Shown here piece by piece: positions 44,088 through 51,220 of a stretch of DNA of 64,000 nt. The translations under genes and the position numbers were made by a program. Below the pieces are notes generated by a model. The model did not search any database, was not told the origin of the DNA, and saw only the letters and a list, made by a program, of their open reading frames with translations. Within the stretch, counting starts at the first letter, position 1. Each line of letters starts with the position of its first letter. The stretch is from contig DASYPQ010000023.1 of the NCBI GenBank assembly GCA_036006425.1, positions 124,001 through 188,000 on the forward strand, in the 5' to 3' direction. Source of the DNA: DASYPQ01 sp036006425 (GTDB lineage: Bacteria > Planctomycetota > UBA1135 > GCA-002686595).

Positions 44088-45038
44088 GTGCGGGGCCGGA
44101 TCGGCCCTTCCGTCGGAACGCGGCTGCTGCTGCTCGCGAGCGTCGTGATCTGGGGCGCCACCTTCGTGGCGATGAAGGTCCTCCTCGCGTACGTCTCGCC
44201 GTTCGAGCTCGTCGGACTGCGCTTCGCGATCGGACTGCCCGTGCTCGGCCTCGTCCTGTGGACGAGGAGGATCCCGCTCGCCTTCGACCGCCGCGACGCG
44301 CTGCCGCTCGCGTTCGGGGCGTCGATCCTGCTCGTGCACTTCATCCTCCAGCCGATCGCGCTGTCGTTCGAGAAGACGACCGCGACGAACACGGGGTGGA
44401 TCATCTCATTCTCGCCGCTCGGCATCGCGCTGCTCTCGCGCGTCGTCCTCGGGGAACGATTGTCGACGGGACAGGTCGTCGGGATCGCGCTCGCGACGCT
44501 CGGCGTCCTCGTGCTCGTGTCGAAGGGCGAGGTCGCGAGCCTGTCGTGGCTCGAGAGCACCGGTGACTGGATCATCCTCGGCACGGCGTTCACGTGGGCG
44601 CTGTACACGATCGCGACGCGCGACCTCTCGCGGCGACGCTCGCCGCTCGCCGTGACGCTCGTCGTGTTCACACCCGTGTGTCTCGTCGGGCTCGCCGCGA
44701 TCGCGTTCGGCAAGGATCCGTCGCGCCTCGCGCACCTCCCGCCCACCGCGATCGGCTCGCTGCTCTTCCTCGGCGTCCTCGGGACGCTCGCGCAGTGGTT
44801 CTGGCAGCTCGGCGTCGCGCGCATCGGCGCCGCGCGCGCGGGCGTCTACGTCTACCTCGAGCCGCTGGCGACGACGGTGCTCGCCGTGCCGCTCCTCGGC
44901 GAAAGCTTCGGCATTTCCACGGCCCTCGGGGCGTTCCTGCTCCTCGTCGGCGTCTGGTGGGCGCAGCGCGGAGCGGCCGGGCCCGCGCCCGCGCCCACTC
45001 CCGCCGTCGCCCGCGCGAACGACGTCGTCGCGGGCTAG
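44088..45038 (+). CDS. DMT-superfamily (EamA) transporter
   Basis: This is an inner-membrane transporter of 316 residues with ten TM helices in two EamA units. It opens SVVIWGATFVAMKVLLAY with the LVGLRFAIGLPVL block, and the second unit ends YLEPLATTVLAVPLLGESFG. The start is GTG directly after apaG (two-base gap), so translation is probably coupled. Only the last 316 codons of a very long open frame are real. The substrate is unknown. It is only distantly similar to the other EamA gene at 20176. Confidence 0.85.
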   Translation: MRGRIGPSVGTRLLLLASVVIWGATFVAMKVLLAYVSPFELVGLRFAIGLPVLGLVLWTRRIPLAFDRRDALPLAFGASILLVHFILQPIALSFEKTTATNTGWIISFSPLGIALLSRVVLGERLSTGQVVGIALATLGVLVLVSKGEVASLSWLESTGDWIILGTAFTWALYTIATRDLSRRRSPLAVTLVVFTPVCLVGLAAIAFGKDPSRLAHLPPTAIGSLLFLGVLGTLAQWFWQLGVARIGAARAGVYVYLEPLATTVLAVPLLGESFGISTALGAFLLLVGVWWAQRGAAGPAPAPTPAVARANDVVAG

Positions 45039-45059
45039 CATGGCCGGAGGAGTCCCTCT

Positions 45060-46049
45060 GTGAACGCGCCGCGCTGGTTGCTCGCCGCCGCCCTGTGTCT
45101 CGCGACCGAGGGAAAGGCGCCGCTCTTCGCGACGAAGGCCGACGCCGTCCAGGCGATCGCCGCGGCCGCGGTGCGCGCGAAGCGCGAGAACCGCCGCGTC
45201 CTCGTCGAGTGGGGCGCGAACTGGTGCAGCTGGTGCAGCATGCTCCAGGGGCTCCTCGAGACGGATCCAAAGGTCCGGCGGACGGTCCTCTACGAGTACG
45301 AGGTCGTCCGCGTCGACATCGGCCGGTTCGACCGGAACGTCGAGCTCGCCGCGTCCTACGGCGTCGACTTCACGCGCGGGATCGGCATCCCGTACCTCTC
45401 GATCCTCGACGCGGACGGGAAGCTCGTCGCGAACCACGACACGTACACGCTCGAGCGGAAGGAGATCGGGAAGAAAGGGCACGATCCCGAGAAGGTGCTC
45501 GACGTGCTCGCGCGGAACCAGGCGCCGTACCTCGCGGCGGACGCGGTCCTCGCGGCAGCGCTCGCGAGCTCCGTCGCGGACGGGAAACGCGTGCTCGTGT
45601 GGTTCGCGGCACCGGGCTCCGTCGAGTGCCGCAAGTTCGAGGCGTGGGCGAGCTCTGCCGAAGTCGCCGGAATCCTCGCCAAGGATTTCGCGCCGACGAA
45701 GATCGACGTCGAGCGCACGCTCGGCGGGAAGGAGCTCCTGAAGGGTCTGCGCAAGAACGAGAAGAAGACGCTGCCGTGGTTCGCGGTCCTCGACGCGCAG
45801 GGGACTCCGATCGCGACGAGCGAACCCGAAGGCGGCGCGAACGTGGGCTTCCCCTCCGATCCTTCGGAGATCGCGCACGTCGCGGACATGATCCGCAAGG
45901 CGGCGCGGACGATCACGGATGCCGACGTCGACGCGGTCGGCCGCTCGCTCGCGGAGTTCCACGAGAAACCCGCCGACGACGGTCCGGCGCCCGAGCCGGC
46001 GCCGGAGCCCGATCCCGATCCGGCGCCGGATCCCGAGAAGGACGGCTAG
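45060..46049 (+). CDS. Exported protein with two thioredoxin-like domains
   Basis: This 329-residue protein starts at GTG with a short signal peptide (about 1-16). The first domain (about 25-150) has the active site C56-S-W-C59 in WGANWCSWCSML, as in thioredoxin-family lid proteins. The second domain (about 165-290) keeps the fold (VLVWFAAPGSVECRKFEAW) but has only one Cys, so it is probably inactive. The tail is Pro/Glu/Asp repeats. It precedes the oxidase subunit III gene by one base. A role in copper or haem assembly for the oxidase is possible, but not shown. Confidence 0.78.
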   Translation: MNAPRWLLAAALCLATEGKAPLFATKADAVQAIAAAAVRAKRENRRVLVEWGANWCSWCSMLQGLLETDPKVRRTVLYEYEVVRVDIGRFDRNVELAASYGVDFTRGIGIPYLSILDADGKLVANHDTYTLERKEIGKKGHDPEKVLDVLARNQAPYLAADAVLAAALASSVADGKRVLVWFAAPGSVECRKFEAWASSAEVAGILAKDFAPTKIDVERTLGGKELLKGLRKNEKKTLPWFAVLDAQGTPIATSEPEGGANVGFPSDPSEIAHVADMIRKAARTITDADVDAVGRSLAEFHEKPADDGPAPEPAPEPDPDPAPDPEKDG

Positions 46050-46050
46050 C

Positions 46051-46719
46051 GTGGCGGCGGGCACGATCGCACCGCCGCGGCCCACTCGCAGGACACGGCG
46101 ACGGAATCCGCCTCCGCCGGAAGGCGGCGGTGGCGGAGACGGCGACCGGGGCGGGCCGCGCGAGACCTCGAGCGGCGACGGCGGCGACCGCGCGCGCCTC
46201 GGGCTCATGCTCGCGCTCGTCGGGATGACCACGCTCTTCGTCGTGTTCCTCATCGCGTCGCTGCTCCTGCGCAGCAACGCACCGAGCTGGCCGCCGCCGG
46301 GCGCGCCGGTCCCGCCGCGCGGACTCTGGATCAGCACGCTCGTCATCCTCGCGAGCAGCGCGACGTTCGTCCTCGCGACCCGTGCGCGCGATCCCCGCGC
46401 CCTGCGCCGCCGGCTCGCGTGGACGCTCGACCTCGGCATCCTGTTCCTCGTCGTGCAGGCGCTGCTCTGGCGCACCGTGTTCGCGAGCGGGCGGTTCACG
46501 TTCTCCGACGCGTACGGCACGATCTTCTACTCGCTCACCGGCTTGCACGCGGCGCACGTCCTCGGCGGACTCGTGTTCCTCTTCCGCACGCTGCGCCGCG
46601 CGCGCCGCGACCCGACCGCGCCGCGGACGCGCGTCGCCGTGTCGCTCTGCTCGACGTACTGGCACTTCATGGGCGCCGTGTGGGTCGTGCTTTTCGTCGT
46701 CCTCGAGTTGATGAGCTGA
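46051..46719 (+). CDS. ctaE: Haem-copper oxidase subunit III
   Basis: This membrane subunit of the terminal oxidase has 222 residues. A Gly/Arg-rich cytoplasmic head (about 1-45) is followed by five TM helices. SDAYGTIFYSLTGLHAAHVLGGL and CSTYWHFMGAVWVVLFVVLEL are the family signature of helices four and five. Subunits I and II are not in the window. The GTG start follows the previous stop by one base, so it is probably coupled. The head is unusually polar compared with the family. Confidence 0.85.
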   Translation: MAAGTIAPPRPTRRTRRRNPPPPEGGGGGDGDRGGPRETSSGDGGDRARLGLMLALVGMTTLFVVFLIASLLLRSNAPSWPPPGAPVPPRGLWISTLVILASSATFVLATRARDPRALRRRLAWTLDLGILFLVVQALLWRTVFASGRFTFSDAYGTIFYSLTGLHAAHVLGGLVFLFRTLRRARRDPTAPRTRVAVSLCSTYWHFMGAVWVVLFVVLELMS

Positions 46720-46728
46720 GGCGCCGCG

Positions 46729-46842
46729 ATGCCGTTCCTCGGACCGAAGGAGAAAGAGGCGCTGCCCTTCGTGCTCATCGTCGTGTGCGCGTTCCTCCTC
46801 GGAGTCGCGCTTCTCGTCGTGAGCGTCGCGATCGGGTTCTGA
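46729..46842 (+). CDS. 37-residue membrane peptide next to oxidase subunit III
   Basis: An ATG at 46729 opens a 37-codon frame with a polar head (MPFLGPKEKEALP) and one TM helix (FVLIVVCAFLLGVALLVVSVA). It starts nine bases after the subunit III stop and is in the place where small oxidase subunits of the CoxIV/CcoQ kind are found. It may be a fourth small subunit of the oxidase. The family is not recognisable. Confidence 0.55.
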   Translation: MPFLGPKEKEALPFVLIVVCAFLLGVALLVVSVAIGF

Positions 46843-46897
46843 AAGGCCTTCGTGCGCCGCTGGCGCGGCGGGGAGGGCGCGGATACCTTCGCGCGTC

Positions 46898-48343
46898 ATG
46901 AGACTCGCCGACTTCCTGCTCCTTCCGATCTTCCTGACGAGCTGCTCGGCTCCGCCGACGGTGTCCCTGTACACGGACACTGCACCCGACTTCGACACGC
47001 TCTTCACGGGCAAGACGCTGCGCTTCGACTGGTACCACACCGGCACCGCGACCGAGGAGCACGTCAGCCCGAGCCGCTGCCGCGTCGAAGGCGATTGGCC
47101 CGGCAGCCGCGTCCATCTCGTCGACGAGACGAACTTCGGCAAGTACCGCTTCCGCGTCGTCGATCCCGTCCTGCACGCGACGATCTGGTCGCGCGGATTC
47201 TCGAGCATCTACGGCGAGTGGGAGACGACCGGCGAGGCGAAGACCACCTGGCGCACGTTCCACGAATCCCAGCGCTTCCCCGAGCCGAAAGCTCCCGTGC
47301 AGCTCGTCCTCGAGAAACGCGGCGACGACGGCGCCTTCCACGAGTTCCACTCCGAGACGCTCGACCCCGCCAGCCGCTTCGTCGACCGCTCGCCGATCGT
47401 GCGCACCGGGGAAGTCGTCCCGATCTTCGAGAGCGGCGATCCGGCGAAGAAAGTCGACCTCCTCGTCCTCGGCGACGGCTACACGGCCGCCGACGCGCCG
47501 AAGTTCCTCGCCGACGTGAAGCGCCTCGTCGGCGTCATGTTCGACACGGAGCCCTACCGCTCGCGGAAGAGCGACTTCAACGTGCGCGCGCTCCTCGTCC
47601 CCGCGGCCGAATCGGGAATCAGCAACCCGCGCAAGGGCGTCTGGCACGACGCGCCGCTCGGGTGCTCCTTCAACGCCTTCGACACGGACCGCTACGTGCT
47701 CACGTTCGCGAACGAGAAGCTGCGCGATGCGGCGGCGCAGGCGCCGTACGACGCGCTCATGCTGCTCTTCAACGACCGGAAGTACGGCGGCGGCGGCATC
47801 TACAACCTCTGGGCGACGTGCGCCGCGGATTCCGAGCAGGCGCCGTACGTGTTCGTGCACGAGTTCGGGCACTCGTTCGCGGGGCTCGCGGACGAGTACT
47901 ACAGCTCCGCCGTCGCGTATGAGCAGTTCAATCCGAAAGGCGTCGAGCCGTGGGAGGCGAACACGACGGCGCTGCTCGATCCTTCGAAGCTCAAGTGGAA
48001 GGACCTCGTCGGCGTCGGCACGCCACTGCCGACGCCCTGGGACCAGGCGGGCTACGACAAGCTCGACGTCGAGTACCAGGCGAAGCGCAAGAAGATGATC
48101 GAGGAGAAGGCTTCCGAGGAGGCGACGGAGGCGTTGATGCGCGAGGTGAAGGCGACGACCGGGCCAATGCTCGCCTCCGAGAAGTTCGCCGGACAAGTCG
48201 GCGCATTCGAGGGCTCGATGTACGAGGCGAAGGGACTGTACCGGCCCGAGGTCGACTGCATCATGTTCACGCGCAACCCGACCACGTTCTGCAAGGTGTG
48301 CGCGCAGGCGATCGACCGGGTGATCTCGACGTTCGCGGAGTGA
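46898..48343 (+). CDS. M64-family (IgA peptidase-type) lipoprotein
   Basis: This is an exported zinc protease of 481 residues. A lipobox LTSC lies at about residues 13-16, so it is likely a lipoprotein. The zinc site HEFGHSFAGLADEY spans about 322-335 (HExxH plus a downstream Asp/Glu). VDLLVLGDGYTAADAPKF is the conserved opening of the M64 domain. These enzymes were first seen in gut bacteria as IgA proteases, but the family also occurs in free-living bacteria, so the substrate here is unknown. The next gene's GTG start overlaps this stop. Confidence 0.85.
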   Translation: MRLADFLLLPIFLTSCSAPPTVSLYTDTAPDFDTLFTGKTLRFDWYHTGTATEEHVSPSRCRVEGDWPGSRVHLVDETNFGKYRFRVVDPVLHATIWSRGFSSIYGEWETTGEAKTTWRTFHESQRFPEPKAPVQLVLEKRGDDGAFHEFHSETLDPASRFVDRSPIVRTGEVVPIFESGDPAKKVDLLVLGDGYTAADAPKFLADVKRLVGVMFDTEPYRSRKSDFNVRALLVPAAESGISNPRKGVWHDAPLGCSFNAFDTDRYVLTFANEKLRDAAAQAPYDALMLLFNDRKYGGGGIYNLWATCAADSEQAPYVFVHEFGHSFAGLADEYYSSAVAYEQFNPKGVEPWEANTTALLDPSKLKWKDLVGVGTPLPTPWDQAGYDKLDVEYQAKRKKMIEEKASEEATEALMREVKATTGPMLASEKFAGQVGAFEGSMYEAKGLYRPEVDCIMFTRNPTTFCKVCAQAIDRVISTFAE

Positions 48344-49632
48344 GCGCTCCGGCCGAGACGCGCGACGAAGGTCTGCTGCGCGCGATCGGTCCCGCGGGGC
48401 TGACCGCGAGCGTCGTCAACGCGGTCGTCGGCGGCGGGATCTTCGCGCTGCCGGCCGCGATCGCGCTCGAGCTCGGACCATCCGGCCCGCTCGCGTTCGT
48501 GCTCGGAGGCATCCTGATCGGCCTCGTGACGGCGTCGATCGCGAGCGTCGGCGGGCGCGTCGCGCAGAGCGGAGGGACATGGGCTTACGCCGAGGCGGCG
48601 TTCGGACCGTTCGCCGGATACCTGACCGGAGTCCTGTTCCTCCTGACGAGCGTCCTCGCGTCCGCGAGTCTCGCCGCCGGACTCGTCGATTCCGTGTCGG
48701 GTTTGGACCCGATGCTCGCGCGTCCGGAGATGCGCGTCGCCGAGCTGGTCCTCCTCTACGCCGTGCTCGTCGGGGTGAATCTGCGGGGCGTGCGCGCCGG
48801 GACTGGCGTGATCAGTGGTCTCGCCGTGATCAAGTTCCTCGCGCTGCTGCTCTTCGTGGTCCTCGGCGTGAGCGTCGTGCGCGCGGAGAACTTCGTCGTG
48901 CGCGAGCTGCCGACGGCGGCGCACGTCGGACGCAGCACGATCCTCGCCTTGTTCGCGCTGTGCGGGATGGAGACGGCGCTCGGCGCGAGCGGAGAGGTGC
49001 GCGATCCCGTGCGCACGATCCCCCGCGCGCTGTTCGCCGCGACGGTGCTCGTCGTGCTGACGTACCTCGCGATCCAGGTCGTCGCGCAAGGCGTGCTCGG
49101 CTCGGAGCTCGCGAGCGCGACGGCGCCGCTCGCGGACTCCGTCGCGCGCGTGAGCCCGGTCTGGAAGAGCGTGATCCTCGGAGCCGGTGCCGTGTCGATG
49201 GCCGGCTGGCTCGTGGGGGACCTGCTCGGGACGTCGCGGATGGTGTTCGCGTTCGGCCGGATGGGAGTCCTGCCGCGATTCCTGACGATCGTGCACGAGA
49301 AACGCCGCGTGCCGTACTGGGCGGTGGTGTGCTACGCGACGATCGCCTTCGTGCTGGCGATGTTCGGAACGTTCACGACGCTCGCGGTGCTGTCGAGCGT
49401 GGGGACGATCCTGCTCTATCTCTCGTGCTGCGGCGCCGCGTGCGCGCTGCAGGAGCGAAGGATCGTGCCGCTGCTCGCGATCGCCGCACTGCTCGCGATG
49501 CTGTTCTCGTGCACGAGCGCGGAGCTGCTTTCGATCGGGGCGGTGATGGCTGCCGCGGGCGTCTGGTACTGGATGACGAGCCGTTGGCGGCGCGCCGCTA
49601 GAATGACCGACCCCGGAAAGAGGTCCCCATGA
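48340..49632 (+). CDS. Amino acid permease (APC superfamily)
   Basis: This is an inner-membrane transporter of 430 residues with about 12 TM helices. The start GTG (48340) overlaps the M64 stop. The first helix motif ASVVNAVVGGGIFALPAA and the SGGTWAYAEAAFGPFAGYLTG block are typical of APC permeases. Residues 205-240 hold the ALCGMETALGASGEVRDPVRTIPRAL block. The substrate cannot be named. The frame upstream of 48340 is a shadow. It may be coupled to the carbonic anhydrase gene, whose ATG overlaps its stop (ATGA). Confidence 0.88.
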   Translation: MSAPAETRDEGLLRAIGPAGLTASVVNAVVGGGIFALPAAIALELGPSGPLAFVLGGILIGLVTASIASVGGRVAQSGGTWAYAEAAFGPFAGYLTGVLFLLTSVLASASLAAGLVDSVSGLDPMLARPEMRVAELVLLYAVLVGVNLRGVRAGTGVISGLAVIKFLALLLFVVLGVSVVRAENFVVRELPTAAHVGRSTILALFALCGMETALGASGEVRDPVRTIPRALFAATVLVVLTYLAIQVVAQGVLGSELASATAPLADSVARVSPVWKSVILGAGAVSMAGWLVGDLLGTSRMVFAFGRMGVLPRFLTIVHEKRRVPYWAVVCYATIAFVLAMFGTFTTLAVLSSVGTILLYLSCCGAACALQERRIVPLLAIAALLAMLFSCTSAELLSIGAVMAAAGVWYWMTSRWRRAARMTDPGKRSP

Positions 49633-50444
49633 TCCTTCGTTCGACCTTCTCCTCCAGATTCGTTTCCGTCGCGGTTCTGGCAGCAACGCTCTCCGCGTGC
49701 TCCTCCACCCATCAAGACGTCCACGCCGGAGCGCCCCACCATTGGGGCTATGCGGGCGCCGCGGGACCGGAGCACTGGTCCGACCTCGAACCGGCGAACA
49801 GCGCCTGCGACCAGGGAGAGGAGCAGTCGCCGATCGACATCGTGACGGCGAACACGGTCGCAGAGCATGCCGCGAAGCTCGCGCTCGACGATGCGCCGAG
49901 CGACTTCGGCGTCGCCAACAACGGCCACACCGTGCAGGCGACGCTGCGAGCCGGCTCCGGGAAGTGCCGCCTGAGCTTGGACGGCGTGGAATACGACCTC
50001 CAGCAGTTCCACGTCCACACGCCGAGCGAGCACGCGATCGACGGGAAACACTCCCCGCTCGAATTGCACTTCGTGCACAAGGCCGCCGACGGATCCCTCG
50101 CCGTCGTCGGGGTCATGGTCGAGCCCGGCGCCGCGAACGCGGAGCTCGAGAAGGTGTGGCACGTCGCGCCGGCGCACGCAGGCGAAGGGGGAGTCGCGAC
50201 CGGCGTCGACATCGCCAAGATCCTCCCTGGCATGCGCGAGAATTTCCGCTATCCGGGGTCGCTCACGACGCCTCCGTGCTCGGAGCATGTGCAGTGGATC
50301 GTGATGGAGACGCCGATCACGATGTCCAAGGAGCAGATCGCCAGGTTCCAGACGATGTTCGCAGCGCCCGAGTTTCCGCAGGGCAACGCGCGGCCGGTGA
50401 AGCCTCTCGGCCACCGCAAAGTCGTGATCGATCCGGGAACCTGA
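49629..50444 (+). CDS. Alpha-type carbonic anhydrase lipoprotein
   Basis: This is an exported enzyme of 271 residues interconverting CO2 and bicarbonate. The lipobox is LSAC (C24). HHWGYAG, QSPIDI, then H128 and H130 in QFHVHTPSEH and H147 in LELHFVH give the three zinc His of the alpha class. TTPPC marks the C-terminal active-site wall. An AGAGG ribosome site stands before the ATG. It may serve CO2/bicarbonate balance in the periplasm; the coupling to an APC permease is only positional. Confidence 0.93.
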   Translation: MILRSTFSSRFVSVAVLAATLSACSSTHQDVHAGAPHHWGYAGAAGPEHWSDLEPANSACDQGEEQSPIDIVTANTVAEHAAKLALDDAPSDFGVANNGHTVQATLRAGSGKCRLSLDGVEYDLQQFHVHTPSEHAIDGKHSPLELHFVHKAADGSLAVVGVMVEPGAANAELEKVWHVAPAHAGEGGVATGVDIAKILPGMRENFRYPGSLTTPPCSEHVQWIVMETPITMSKEQIARFQTMFAAPEFPQGNARPVKPLGHRKVVIDPGT

Positions 50445-50460
50445 CGCGCGACCGCCGCGC

Positions 50461-50505
50461 TCAGGCCAGGAAGCTCTTCACGTCCTTCAGCTTCCGCGGC
50501 AGAGA
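50461..50505 (-). pseudogene. Relic of the topoisomerase VI A 3' end
   Basis: On the minus strand the bases read LPRKLKDVKSFLA and a stop, against LPRKLKNVKGFLP and a stop at the end of the intact top6A gene (54567). Most of the changes are conservative or synonymous, as expected if it was coding. The rest of the gene is absent. It lies just after the stop of the small anchored protein gene at 50510. A shorter echo (reading FVP then a stop, at 51066-51077) precedes the same gene. Confidence 0.75.
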
Positions 50506-50509
50506 TTCG

Positions 50510-51010
50510 CTAGCGCATCGGAATCTTGCCCTGCCATCGCTCCTGCGAACACGCGACGTCGTTCAGACCGACAGTCAAGTCGAAGCAGAGTTCGTTGCCT
50601 TCGAGGTGAACGTGCGACGCAGTGCGTTGGACTTCACCGTAGTACCTCCCGTGCTCCGTGTCGAAGCGTGCCTCGACGCGCACCGATCCGGACCGCAGCA
50701 CGAGCGACAGGCATCGACTCTCCGACCGGTGCGACGAGTATCGGACGAAAGCAGTGCCGCGATCGCGCTCGAATCTCTGCTCGACCACGGGCTCCGAAAG
50801 CGGGCTCGACGACGCGAGAATGGGAATGCGTTGGCTTCCTCGGAGGATCGAATCCTCACCAATGCAGGGTTGTGCAACGGCGGGATCTTCCAGCGCAAGG
50901 TCCACCGGTGGATAGGGACCATAATTGGGGCCGAGGAGAACGAGCGCCGCGCCCGCGAGAGGCACGCACGCAAGGACGATTCCGAGGGCGGTAGCAGGGA
51001 CGCGCCACAT
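50510..51010 (-). CDS. Small signal-anchored protein, copy 1
   Basis: This 166-residue protein has one N-terminal helix (ATALGIVLACVPLAGAALVLL) and then a soluble domain of about 135 residues. The family is unknown to me. It is clearly a paralogue of the gene at 54004: both have DLALEDPA, CIGxDS, SESRV/PVVEQ-type turns, RCLSxVLRS, VRVEAxFDT and ERWQGKIP ends. The domain looks beta-rich. The longer upstream frame (to 51442) has no ribosome site and is rejected. See the relics of top6A around it. Confidence 0.75.
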   Translation of the reverse strand: MWRVPATALGIVLACVPLAGAALVLLGPNYGPYPPVDLALEDPAVAQPCIGEDSILRGSQRIPILASSSPLSEPVVEQRFERDRGTAFVRYSSHRSESRCLSLVLRSGSVRVEARFDTEHGRYYGEVQRTASHVHLEGNELCFDLTVGLNDVACSQERWQGKIPMR

Positions 51011-51220
51011 TCCTCTCGATGCTAGTCGAAGCGCGCGGGTTCCGGACACACGGAGCGTGGGCGGACTAGGGCACGAAGCGCGGAGGGCCCCGCGCGCGTG
51101 CGCTCCTTGGTTGCCGCAGCGCGGTCCCCGTTGTCCGAGTAGAGTGGAGCCCGCGGTGCCGGTGGGATTCCCGCAGGGCAGCGAGGTCAGGACGCCCGCG
51201 GCCCGCCAAGGAGTCCTACG

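Noticed and set aside
39432..45038. A single open frame of 1868 residues on the plus strand.
   Set aside because: Most of it is the low-complexity Arg/Glu-rich shadow of the minus-strand M28 and GGDEF-like genes and of efp. Only the last 316 residues have a transporter pattern and a proper start (44088).
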